Of a DNA stretch of 64,000 nucleotides, positions 1-10,853 are shown piece after piece. The notes beneath the pieces were generated by a model. That model made no database searches and was not told the DNA's origin. It saw nothing but the letters and a program-made list of their open reading frames with translations. Position numbers and translations under genes: made by a program. How positions within the stretch are numbered: the stretch's first letter is position 1; the number at the start of each line of letters is the position of its first letter. This DNA is from Hirundichthys speculiger (lineage: Eukaryota > Chordata > Actinopteri > Beloniformes > Exocoetidae), in assembly GCA_018398805.1 (NCBI GenBank), contig JAGFBZ010001895.1:3307001-3371000 (forward strand), read 5' to 3'.

Positions 1-506
1 ATGTCTCGAGTGAATATGTAGCTTGTACAGGTACGACCAGGTGATACTCAATACACAAGACCCAGAATAAACTGGAGCTTGAGACTGAGGTACCTAAAAA
101 ATACATATAGATTTTATTAACAATGCATAGGAATAAAGGTTTATGTCCACTTGAAACCTACATGCAGGCCTCAATAAAATGGATGGATTAAAGCACAAAC
201 TCAAATAAAGAAACCAAATCAACAGTAAATGAACCAATGAGGAAATGTACACAATGTGAGGTCAAGGCTGCACCATCAGGGAAACTGGTGCAGTTATGCA
301 AAAGACAGAGAAATTGACACAAAATAAGTCAGCAAACACCACTACACACAACCCAGTTCAGCTCAAATCAAAACTGTCTGCCACACTCGATTATACCTAC
401 TCACAGCAAGCTAAGGTGACTCAAACCAGACAATAAAGCACATTTGCCAAATGGCTACTCTACCACTCAGCACCTCAATGCAGATAAACAAACGATGGCC
501 CATTCA

Positions 507-679
507 GGCCACCCGGTGACACAGTGGTTAGAGCAGGCGGCCCATGTACAGAGGCTACAGTCTTCAACACAGAGGTCGTGGGTTCAACTCCTGGCCCGTG
601 CGACCCCTTTGCTGCATGTCTTCCCCGTTCTCTCTCTTCACTGTCAATAAAGGCCACTAGTGCCCAAAAAAAAAAAAAA
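507..679 (+). mobile_element. tRNA-derived SINE, copy 1, with target-site duplication
   Basis: The head resembles RNA polymerase III promoter boxes: an A-box-like GTGGTTAGAGCAGG and a B-box-like GGGTTCAACTCC. The 3' part ends in CAATAAAGGCCACTAGTGCC followed by a poly-A tail. The insertion is flanked by a 12-bp direct repeat ATGGCCCATTCA (495-506 and 680-691), the product of target-primed insertion. The same family recurs at 32146-32291 and 33839-34018. Confidence 0.87.
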
Positions 680-1649
680 ATGGCCCATTCATTGACTAGT
701 TAAAGGAACAATGAAATATGTTAAGTCTGGGAAAACAGTGCTTGGCTCCTCCTTTTCCTTGTTTAAAAACGTGCTAGACTGGAACACAATCCCCTCCCCC
801 AATCAGAGATATGCACGTGACTGGAATCTTGTTCCTTGGCTGATGTGGCATAAACAATAACTCCAAGTTTTAGTCCCTCACCGAACATGAAGAATCAAAT
901 CAAGCACTAACAAAGGCTGCCCTCAGCTGCTCTCTCTCCCAGGTGTTTCTCAGCGCAGGAAGAAAGGCCCAGGTGAGTTTCCGCCCCCTTTTGTAGACTC
1001 TGGATGCTAGTGCTAGACTGCCTGTTATCTTCCATCATAAGGTGAGCATGGCAGGAAGTGGTCATAGCACGCAGGACATTTACCAACCCACTAAAAGGAC
1101 AAAATTCAAGGTCTGGGCATATTTGTTTTTTTTTTTTAAGAATAGAGAGAGACAACTGGTGGAGGACAATTATCCTGTCTGCAGAGAACTTGTTTATATT
1201 TTAATTATAATTTGTACAAGTAACTGTTTCTTTATTTGCACATTTATACTTATTTAAGATTCAGCTTGAAGTCCAAAGTTTATTTCATCTGAAGTTGCAC
1301 TGTAATTTTTGTTCCAGATAAATTATTTGCATATTTTGACCTACTATGGTTGTTAAAGTGTTCATTTAAATGTGCACCAGAGAAATGTTCCTGTAATTGA
1401 TTTTATTTATTTAAAATAAAATCTTTTTCTGTGCCAGTTGTTTCCCCTTTTAATGAGAAAGTTTCACTTTGATAAGATTTTGGCGTCTAATGTTTTAGTA
1501 TGACAAGAAAATCACAAGTTTTTGTGAAATTATTTTAAAATATGTGTTTTTTGGACATTTGTACAGCAATTAAGAATACCTCGATAATATCGTAAACCGT
1601 GATAATTTGGTCACTATAATCGAGATATCAAATTTTCCATATCATTCCA

Positions 1650-1795
1650 TCCCTAGAGCATGGTGCGGGTGTTTGTCTATGTGGCCCTGTGATGGCATGG
1701 AGACCTGTTCAGGGGGTACCCCAGTTTTTTTTGCCCAAAGACTGCAGAGACAGACTCCAGCAGACCCCTGTGACTCTGAATAGGAAGGAGAGGGT
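1650..1795 (+). mobile_element. eroded tail fragment of a common fish interspersed repeat
   Basis: The segment matches the 3' part of the repeat seen complete at 24430-24757: a 'tctatgtggccctgtgatgg' stretch, then 'gacctgttcagggggtaccc', then a stretch ending 'ctgtgactctgaataggaag'. The head is missing, so this is a 5'-truncated, degenerate copy. Confidence 0.55.
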
Positions 1796-4052
1796 TAAGT
1801 ATGATGGTAGAAATATTCAGCTTTGGCTGACATGTAGGAGATATCAGCAAATTGTGGACTAAAACATACATACACACGTCCAAGTTGAAGCTTCTGGTAC
1901 AGCTGTTGGAGTTAGTGAAATGTTTTAAGCATGCGACACAGCTGATATGATCTGTAGCTTTGTGCATGTTCATCAGTCAAAATCACACAGCATTTCCAAC
2001 TCTATCTGTTCAATAAGGTGTTACTTAGCCCTATTTAAGTCTAGTACTCAAACCTAACTCAGTTTTAACAAACACAAATGTTGTTAGAAGCTATTGTTTT
2101 ATGGTTGAATTCAGACTGACACAAAATGCAGTTATTGGTGTTTTTATTCAACTAGAGAGTGAGGTGAGTCACTGACCAAAAAGGTCAAGTGAAGCCAGCT
2201 GTAAAAGTTCCCCGCTGCAGTGATTTGTCTCTATATTTGTCAGAACCGTGCTTAGAAAATGAATGCAATACAATTAACTGATATTGTAAAATATGCCTGT
2301 GTGATAATAGAGGTGTAAAAGTCCCTTATTTAAGTCACCGTCCAGTCACAGCTGATAACTCTGAGCCAAGAAAATGGATTTGAATAAAAGAAAAACATGA
2401 TCTGATTGATAAAAACACTCTCCAGGGTCAGAACCAGGTTTAACTAACAGTTGTGATATGACCAAATGAGTGAAGGGTAAAACCAAGCCCAAAAGACTAT
2501 TTATCATTAATTTATTATCTGCTATGTTTTTCAGTTTCTGTATTAACATCATGTGTAAATAAAAATCTGCCTGGACTTGTTGGTATCTATGGTTTCTGGC
2601 TTCAGCTAGCCAAGTATCTACTGTTGCACGTTGACTTTTAAGTTTTTTCCAAAAAATAATTTGCCAATTACTTGACCTAAATATGAAAATACTGAAATGG
2701 AGAAAGCGAGTCCCTCTCTGAATTATCAGTTCAGAGCGAGAACAGTCTGGATCGCTGCTGGAGGGAGCAGCAGTGGGGAGAACAGATGATGAAACAGACT
2801 AAAAGCTGAGCTAAGCTGATACTAGCAGGACTGCCAGTGATATGCTGAGGCCTCTTTTGGATGGGAGGAGGATTAAAGTTGCTTTATGATGCTTGCTGGA
2901 TCCCACGGGTGCTGTGACACCAATTTGGGGGGGGGGAGAAGAAAAGTTACAGGAGGTGGAGTTTAGCCTGTAATCTAATAGCTCCACATTGATGTTGGCG
3001 TCTGTGGTTTGTGTGCCTGTTCTTCTGCATTTTCAAGTGTAAACGCCCACGAAGTGTAAACATTTCTGTATCACCATGCAATCATAGCTTTACTTTTCTG
3101 TTTGCATATTGTGTGTTTATACAGTAGATTTGCATAAACTTCTAGGGCTCTGCTCTGTGTGAGCTCAGGGAGCGAGTGCTCTCTGATCTAGTTCTAATAA
3201 CTTAAATGATTATGCTTATTGAAGGCTGGTATTGTCAGCTGTAGCGCCTGTAAGAAGTGTGTGAGAAGCAGAGAAATATGAACAAGTATAACATCAGCAG
3301 CCCTTGTTATAACTGGAGTAAAACCATAATGATCCACATGTGGCACAGAAGTGTATGTTATGTTACGTTATAAAATGAATCATGATTAAATTACCTTTGA
3401 GACTCTTTAATATATGCATAATATAGTTCACAAATTGTTCACTACTAATAAACCATTGCCTTAATATTGATATAGAGATAGTGAACAATAACACTACACT
3501 GTCTCTTCAGTTATGGGACACTTTGAGAAGTATTCCCACTAGAAGAACTTTACTGCTCATCAAAACAACTTTAACATAGTAAAAGCAGTAAAAGCATCCT
3601 AAATCATTTTACAATTATACATCATAACAACTAGTGTTAAAAGCAAATATGTCGTATAGATACAAGTATAAAAGCCACCCCTTGTTTCGTTGATTTATCA
3701 GCATTTTAATGACGTCTAAATTTATGGATTTATGTGTTGACTCAAAGTGTGTTGAACATGTTCACGAGCCCAGGATAGGATGTGAAAGACTCCCTTTGGT
3801 GCATCTTACAAAAAAGGTTGGGTGTCGTGTCAATATACTTTTTGAATTTTACCATAAATGATTATTAAGATGCATATAGAAGAAATGCTTATAACATGTT
3901 CACAAAATCAAAATATGTTCAGAACAAAATGAAACTACAAGCAAAACACATAATTCAGAGTGACCTCCCTCAGAATCACGAAACAGATTTAACTGTTTTT
4001 GACGAGACAAGCCTCTACAAATGTTAGTTTCTAGTTAAACCCTGTCTGTATG

Positions 4053-4208
4053 CAGAGTGCGAATTATAGAATGACAATTGGGGGGGGGTCAACATTTTCT
4101 AGAGATGACAAAAATGACAATTTGTCCCTACTTTAGGAGGGTCGAAATTGTAATTGGGGGGGTCAAACCCCCCCAACCCCCCCAAATCCCCCTGTAATTC
4201 GCACTCTG
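4053..4208. mobile_element. short non-autonomous hAT-like element with 8-bp target duplication
   Basis: The element starts CAGAGTGCGAATTA and ends TAATTCGCACTCTG, a perfect terminal inverted repeat of 14 bases. It is flanked on both sides by TCTGTATG (4045-4052 and 4209-4216), an exact 8-bp duplication as made by hAT transposases. The 156-bp body has no coding potential and is unusual for several runs of 6-9 G or C. It must have been mobilised in trans. Confidence 0.85.
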
Positions 4209-4283
4209 TCTGTATGCATGTAAGTCTGGACAGCACCTGTGGTAGAAAGAACAAGGATCGGTGTACCTAAGGTCACTGACCTT

Positions 4284-4355
4284 TACACACACACACACAC
4301 ACATATATATATATGTATATATATATATATATGTGTGTGTGTGTATGTATGTGTA
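4284..4355. repeat. compound (CA)n(TA)n(TG)n microsatellite
   Basis: About 72 bp of AC repeats run into AT repeats and then TG repeats. The CA and TG arms are complementary, so the tract can fold on itself. A short GA run follows at 4357-4368. Confidence 0.95.
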
Positions 4356-4579
4356 AAGAGAGAGAGAGGGAAGCTATAAAGTTGTCTATATTGTTAGTAG
4401 GTTCTGCGGTTCCTTCAGACTAAAAATAAGTCCAACAGTCCGTCACAGGCCTAAAGATGAGTCAGATGTCTGAAGAAACCTCTGTTCAGCTCAGACAGAG
4501 CAGCAATCTGTAAAGGAAGCAGCTGGAAGCTGGACGTGATGCTGCCAGTGATGGCTCCTCTCATATCGGAGGGGGTGAT

Positions 4580-4638
4580 TTTTATTTATTTTTTTTTTTA
4601 TTTATTTATTTTTTTTTTTGTTGGGGGGGGGGGGGGGG
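4580..4638. repeat. T-rich low-complexity tract ending in 16 G
   Basis: An imperfect ATTT-type tract is followed by 16 consecutive G (4623-4638). On the coding strand of mapk8ip3 this places a long C run almost directly after the exon 1 donor site. Confidence 0.9.
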
Positions 4639-4645
4639 TACTCAC

Positions 4646-4951
4646 CTCCTCAGCCTGTTTCCTCAGCGCTTTCTCCCGCTCGTACTGGGTGATGAGCTGC
4701 TCGTTGTCCTCCTTCAGCAGCTCCAGCTCCACCTCGTGCTCCTGGTTCTCCGTCAGCACCGCGTCCAGGTTCTCCAGGACGTTCACCACCAGCGGCATCA
4801 GCTCCTTCACCACCTCCTCGTCATAGCTGCGGATCAGCCGCTCGAACTCCCGGTAGATGCTGTTGGCCAGGCCCGAGACCCGCTCCGACATCACGGTGCC
4901 GGAGCCGTAGTCGTCCTGGTAGACCACCTCGTCTAACTGCAGCTCCATCAT
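4646..4951 (-). CDS. mapk8ip3: mapk8ip3 (JIP3) first coding exon, partial gene
   Basis: JIP3 is a cytoplasmic scaffold that binds JNK-pathway kinases and links cargo to kinesin-1 and dynein, mainly in neurons. The exon encodes 102 residues. It starts at [12 protein letters not shown] and includes [19 protein letters not shown] and [20 protein letters not shown], which is the RH1 domain, followed by the start of the leucine-rich coiled coil ([32 protein letters not shown]). YQDDY near the start and [21 protein letters not shown] fit JIP3 better than JIP4/SPAG9. Two ATGs lie in tandem (4949-4951 and 4946-4948); I use the first. The exon ends in phase 0 at GAG followed by GTGAGT. No further coding exon is recognisable toward position 1, so the gene continues off the left edge. 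A run of 16 C on the coding strand begins 7 bases into the intron. Confidence 0.93.
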
Positions 4952-5662
4952 CTTGGCAGCTGTTATCCAGATGAGGTCGAGCTCAACAAAATTTCAGGCC
5001 TATGAGGCGATACTGTCACAGTGTTTGGATCCGCTCAGAACAGGGCGAAGGGGGAACATTCAATCACAGCCATCCCTCATTTCAGAAGGCACTTATGCCA
5101 TTTTGCAGCAGCGCCGGTTTACCGATTTACCGTGGGGGAGCCGCGTGCTGTTGTGTGCGCATAACCTTGAGCCCGAAGTAGTAAAATATTTGTTCCGATA
5201 TTTTTTGATATGAAGACTGCCCCCTCCTGCTCTATCATCAGTATCAGGCTTTCTCCTCCAGACGCGGCCCAGCTACTGGTCCCCTCCCGCGGAGCTCATC
5301 AGATCAGCGGTGGATGTGCAGTGAGCGAGCCTGAGGTTCGGCCCTGGTCGAGTCCATGCCGAGGAAGGGAAATGCCTGCGTCGATGATGTTGCACCTGTC
5401 TCTCAGCAGCCGCAGCCATGGACCCCAGCCATGACTGGCCAGGGGAAATAAATAAATAAATAAATACGTAAATAAATAATCTAAGTCTCACGATTACCGC
5501 CCGGAGCCCGAACAACCACTGTTACATCAGCGTTTCTTCCACATTTCACCCTCTTCCGGGGACCGCCGATGCCGCTGGGCTGACTCGGGCGTTGATGGTG
5601 ATGTCCCCTTTGGGAGAGGCTCTCCCTGCTGTTCAGATGGAGGAGCCAGCTGACTGACTACC

Positions 5663-5670
5663 TGACGTCA
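5663..5670. promoter_or_regulatory. palindromic CRE (TGACGTCA) upstream of mapk8ip3
   Basis: TGACGTCA is the full consensus site for CREB/ATF factors. It lies about 710 bp upstream of the mapk8ip3 start codon in a GC-rich stretch, a plausible place for a neuronal promoter element. Function is inferred from motif and position only. Confidence 0.4.
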
Positions 5671-6924
5671 CACCGTCTGCATTGAGCAAGAAAAGTCACA
5701 GGGTCCGTACCATAAATTGTCCTGCGCATACCGGTGGTCCGTCGAGTGGGCGGTGTCTGCGCAACAATTACTCAACAACATAGTGTAATAGAATAAAAGT
5801 CACAGAATCTGCTGAATATGTTAATATTCATTCATATATATTTATTGTTCGTGGTTTTTTTTCTTTGTGGAAGATTTATCACCTAAATTAATGACGGGAT
5901 AAACCTCGATCTCTCTTACGGACCCACGTTGTTTCACAGACACCGCCCCCCTCCCATATTCATTTCTCTCCTTTCACGCTTTCAGTGACCATTCGACAGC
6001 AAAAGGAGCGGACCCAATGCATCAACCCAGACAGATCAAACCGGACGTCACTTTTAACATTTCAAAATAAATCTGTTCCAATGAGCTTTAGTTACACCTT
6101 TGTGGACTTAGAATGGAGGGATGGATGGTACCTCCATTTTTTTTTAACAAACTCCTCATTTATTGTTTCCATTATGTTATTAAACAATGCTGATTAACGC
6201 ATTGATCCCAACTCTATAAATGCTAATTTGGTTGAAATCGAGTGGTTGTAAAGAAAAAAAAAAAAAAAGATTCACATAATTGTTATACTCATGCTTATGA
6301 AAAAGATGGATCCTATTATCCTATTATGATAGAAGTGTTTGATCATAGAAGAGGATGTGAAGAGTATCATGGTAATTTGATCTTTCACTGTAAGGAGACG
6401 AGTGGACTCAAATCATGTCACTGAAATGTTCCTTATGGACATCAATCACTGTTTATGATGAAAGGTGTCAAGCTTAAAATGGTGAGTTAAAGCAAATAAA
6501 GGTCATGCGTTAAACCGGGCTGAAAATAACATTTTCTTTAATGATTATTTCCCCTTACACGATCATCTAGATAAGAAGTCAGCTTGAATGACTTTCGACT
6601 GGAAGTGAAAGAAAATTTTAGGTCTTTGAGACTAGAGTTTATCTTACCAGTGTTTTATTTTGGAAACAAAAACAGGAAGTTTTAGAATTGCCCGTGGGGG
6701 CCAGCATGACCAAGTACTTAATGTAGTAGTTTATGTTGGAATCTGATAATAAGCAGTTATGTCAAAACTATGAGTAGGCTTATGAGTCTGTAAGAAGACA
6801 ATGTGTCATTAAAAATAATTATTTTGCTGTATTTTTAAATTTAAAGCCTATGTTATTTACAAAGTGAATATATAAATTTCTTTTCCCCCAATATGAGACA
6901 TTCAGTTTTCCAAGTCATTTTCTT

Positions 6925-7045
6925 GTCAGACCTGTCCAGGGTGTAATCTGTCTTTCATTTGAAGACAGCTGGGATAAATTCCATCAGACTTCCTTGACTC
7001 TAAATAGGAAAAAAGCGAGTATAGATAGTGGAAAGATGGATGGTC
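6925..7045 (+). mobile_element. tail fragment of the common fish repeat, plus orientation
   Basis: It starts 'gacctgtccagggtgtaatc' and continues through 'cagctgggataaattcc' to 'ggaaagatggatgg', which corresponds to the 3' end of the repeat complete at 24430-24757. It faces the minus-oriented copy immediately to the right. Confidence 0.6.
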
Positions 7046-7059
7046 TTGATATCCTGAGT

Positions 7060-7345
7060 TAATCTGCCTATTTTCTGTACCTATCTCATTCTGTTCAGGG
7101 TCACAGAGGGGCTGGAGGGGAACCCGGCTGTCATCAGAAGGGATGACACTCAAAGGGCCACACATAGACTAAAGAGATACGTAATGGAGCGCACTTACTC
7201 CTACATTTAATTTGCATGCTTTGAACTGTGAGAGGAAGCTAGCTGTGGAAAACACATGGCGGGAAGAACATGATCAGGATTTGAGCTTGGAGCCTTCTTG
7301 TTGTAAGGCTACAATACTAACCACTGTACTGCATATTGACAGCTG
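7060..7345 (-). mobile_element. common fish repeat, minus orientation
   Basis: Read in reverse, the segment contains the head (…gttagtattgtagcctta…), the 'catgttcttcccgccatgtg' section and the 'gaccctgaacagaatgag' tail of the repeat at 24430-24757. It is degenerate. With 6925-7045 it forms a tail-to-tail inverted pair that could fold as a hairpin. Confidence 0.55.
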
Positions 7346-7537
7346 GCTGCCTGCTTGTGATAAAGACATTTGTGGCACTGTACGTACAACTCAGTTAAAA
7401 TACAAAATGAATGTTTTAGATCAATGCACAGAGAAAGTGGTTGCTTAGTTGCAATTGTATACAATTTCAGATACGATCAAGAAAGGGGCTTACCACAAAG
7501 CTGATCAGTTTTTCAATGTTTATACAAAAACAGGCCT

Positions 7538-7665
7538 TTGGCCACCCTGGTGGCTTTGTGGAAGGGACACTAACCATATAAGAGGCCCCAGATTCAAATC
7601 CTGGTTGCATCAGAAAGGGCATCTGGTGTAAAACTTGTTCCAAACATCTAATGCAGCTCACTCTG
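7538..7665 (+). mobile_element. tRNA-SINE-like fragment
   Basis: A B-box-like stretch (agattcaaatcctgg) is followed by 'agaaagggcatctggtgtaaaacttg', a tail type widespread in fish SINEs. I do not see a poly-A tail or a clear target duplication. The family name is not assigned. Confidence 0.5.
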
Positions 7666-9647
7666 CTCTGACAACACCGAACAGGTGAAACAGGAAGCTA
7701 TTCAAAAAGGGTCACATCTGATGTTTTTTTTTTCCAGTGTTACAACAGGAAATTTCACATGAAGTGGCTTGCAAAGACATGCTACTCTTTCCTGCAGAAC
7801 AACAGGACAGGAATTAGATACTAAGTAAAAATAAGAACCAATACAGCTTCAAAGAACCCACAGATGCATTGAATATAGAAGAGTTAACCATGTTAAGTAA
7901 AACTTAATGTGCATGAATGTAAATTCTTGCCTTGTTACCAACTAACAATTCTTTTTTTTTTTTTACAGTATGTCTGTTCAGAGAATAACAATTTGAAAAC
8001 GCAAGCAGTTGAGAACTTTCTTTCAGTCAGACCTGTATCGCTTGGGCTATTGTTCACAACAGAGAGGAGTAACAATGGAGACAAAAACTAGCTAATGAAG
8101 CAGAAAAACGGCCTAGATAAGGGGCGTACACCTCCCTGCATCTTCATGACATCCATATGAAACATCTATCCAAATAAATAGCTCAACACAACGTAAAAAT
8201 ATCAATTTTTTTTATGTTAACTGTAGTCATATGCATAATATAAAACAAATGGGATGAGAGTAACTACAGTGTTTAGAGCTGTGCATCTATTTCAGGACTA
8301 AATGATGAAACCTTAGTACGATTTGAAGAATCTTGCTGTAGATAGGAATGCTAATGTACAACATGTATGTAACATGCAACTCCAGAGGCAGAAACAGAAC
8401 GGTCAAGTATAAAATAGAAATTACATTTGAAAACTACAATGTGTTATGACAGATTGATTTACTTTCACTTGAGTCAAGCCTAAATGTCCTTTTTTGGGTG
8501 GCAAAAAATACATTTTACATTTACCCATTAGTGGCCAGTTCTGGATTTAGAGGGCTGGCAGCTTCGTCTATCTGCAAGCAGCTTTGCGTTTTTCTGCCTA
8601 CGCTTGAAAATACTATTAAGTACAGTGTGAGGTCCATGGAAGCGGAGCCAACCCAACAGGATGAGGGTGGAAACTGAAATTAAATCCCAGGTTGATCAGG
8701 ATAGTGAGGATGGTAGACAAAGAGATGAGGAAAACATCCAGACATTCAAGCTCAACTCCATGGTCAACAAATGTCAATCACCCTTTTGAACAACAATGGA
8801 CTCCTTGGAAAAAGATCCAGAAGGCCACCACTTAAAATGAAAAACACAACTCTCAATTTTGCTTAAATGCATGATTTGCTGGGAGAATTTACACAAAAAT
8901 ATTTAGATGAATCAAAAGTAAAACCTGATTTGTGTTAAAGTTGTAACAAAGCTCTCCATTAATGTTTGTAATTTTCATGTTATTTCAGATATACTTGACT
9001 TTTTCCTATTGAACGGTACCACATAAAATATACCATAATTTTTGGATCTCAGCCTATAAGTCTACTTAATTAGCTTGAGTGAAAACTGTGATCATTTCAT
9101 GCCTGAAATGCATGTGTACTGAGAAATTGTTATATACAGTCACTCAGATTCTGTGGCCTCTGTTTGATATTTACATTGCAGATTTGAATCATGAAGGAGG
9201 GAAAGAAAAAAAAGACAACCATGCCCTCTCTTTAACAGTTTAACTGAACAGAATGTACTTTACACCAATACAATCATTTCTACCTACAAGTACAAACACA
9301 ATAAGATACACATGAAGCACAATAAAATGTCTTGGTATCTGTTTTATCTAGATATATCTTGGGGGGAAAAAAAAAAACCTTTGCAAAGTGCAGCCTCGGT
9401 GAAAAGCCACACAAAAAGAGCAGTGTCAGCTGTTCAAGAATTAACTTTAAATCTTCAGCAGACAGAACTTGGATTGTATGTCAAATTTGCACTAATCTAG
9501 ACAAAAATTTACCCACGTGCGCATCTTCAGTTTCTGAGAAGTAAAGCAATTACAGATGTATCACATATGCAACTTTAAAATTGTAGGTGTTTTTTTTTTT
9601 TTATAATGTAAACACAATAATCAGACTCTAAATGCAAAATATCAGTT

Positions 9648-9653
9648 TTTATT
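9648..9653 (-). terminator. candidate poly-A signal of jpt2
   Basis: TTTATT on the plus strand reads AATAAA on the minus strand. It lies about 1.2 kb beyond the jpt2 stop and would give a 3' UTR of ordinary length. Other AATAAA variants occur nearer the stop, so the site used is uncertain. Confidence 0.35.
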
Positions 9654-10853
9654 GCAATTCACAGGATTTTTTTTTTTCTGCTGCACTCATTGCCTGCCAG
9701 GCACATCAACAGAGGGGACAGGCAGGCACCAGAATACCATGAATGTGCGTCATGATGTGGGTGAAAAGGTGATTATCGGTGAGCCCACCCAGACTCAGGT
9801 AGGCTGCGAGCTTGTTCAGAGTTCACTTGTCTTCAACCGTTTTAATTTAAAACATAAACAAAGGCCTACCCCAAGCAAAAAAAAAAAAAAAAAAAAAAAA
9901 AGGCACGTTCTCATAAAAGCAAGCAATGAGGACAAAGCAGAAAAGTACCTGCACAATACATTCACGTAAAATCAAAATGGAATTTCTTTTAGGAACATTT
10001 GGAGGGCATCGCATTTGAATTTATCTTTGCGTCATTTGTTAATTTTTGCCACCTACTCTTGAACAAAGATTATACCACCAGAGACAATCATTTGCTACCC
10101 ACATCTTGATTATTGGGGGAGGGGGGGGTAATTACGCTGACAAGGATTTTTATTATACAGTTATATAGTATCATTCTCAAATTTTTCAAAATAGGTTTTG
10201 CGGTTATTTAACAGGCATCTGACAGCACAGTAATATGTAGCACAAGTTGAACTCCTTGGAACAGTTAACACTGTAAGTTAAAGTTCACCCCTCCTGACCG
10301 AATGCCTAGACATTAATGTTAGAAACAAGAAGCCTGAAATTTGAGCACGTATGCCATTAATTTAGCAAACACCACATAATTTGAATCTAAATTGGTTTAA
10401 AGCTCAAACTAGTGCTCGTTTCAACATGTAAGCCATTCTTTAAAAGATGCAACTGTTTTTCAATTTCAAAACTTTGTGCCTTTAACCAAATTGTGCATGT
10501 TTAAAACTGAAACAGTGTAAACAATAACCACAAAAATGAGACTGAACAATGATACAGTCAAAGTGATTATACAATAGCCAGTTTACCAATCTGTTGGTGA
10601 TTGTATCATAGCAGATTTCAGTGAGCAGAACTATAAACAAACAGCTGGGAATGAGGAGACGAGTAGAAAGTGCAAGAAGTTGAGGACAAAACAGTATTTT
10701 TCTAGAGTGAAAAACAAAATTTTTGGTTTTGATTTATATGTATTGTACAGGTGACACAAATTTCAGGGGAGAAAAGTAGGAATGAGGGAAGATAAACAAT
10801 GAAGAAAATTAAGTGTACAGACACAAACTCTGAGAAGCTGCGTGCTCAGCTGG

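Larger units (their letters stand above)
1..4645 (-). other. presumed intron 1 of mapk8ip3, no coding exon seen
   Basis: This stretch lies downstream of the mapk8ip3 splice donor on the minus strand, so it is probably intron 1. I could not find the next JIP3 exon (expected to start near KFIEFEDALEQEKK). It is AT-rich and holds a SINE (507-679), an eroded repeat tail (about 1650-1795), a hAT-like short element (4053-4208) and a CA/TA/TG microsatellite. The remaining short open frames look random. Confidence 0.6.
4952..9640. other. mapk8ip3 5' flank and intergenic DNA before the jpt2 3' end
   Basis: The first 700 bases are GC-rich and presumably hold the mapk8ip3 5' UTR and promoter, including a full CRE at 5663-5670. 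The rest is AT-rich and without a recognisable gene. It contains an inverted pair of interspersed repeats (6925-7345) and a tRNA-SINE-like piece (7538-7665). The open frames here are short and have no family resemblance that I can see. Confidence 0.6.

Noticed and set aside
507..600. Possible tRNA gene suggested by A-box and B-box sequences
   Set aside because: No cloverleaf or acceptor stem; target-site duplications and a poly-A tail show it is a SINE head.
1570..1660. Sequence 'cgataatatcgtaaaccgtg' and following bases as a structured RNA
   Set aside because: It resembles a common degenerate fish repeat end and shows no stable paired structure by eye.
1042..3800. Short open frames in the presumed mapk8ip3 intron
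   Set aside because: None resembles JIP3 exons or any known protein, and codon content looks random.
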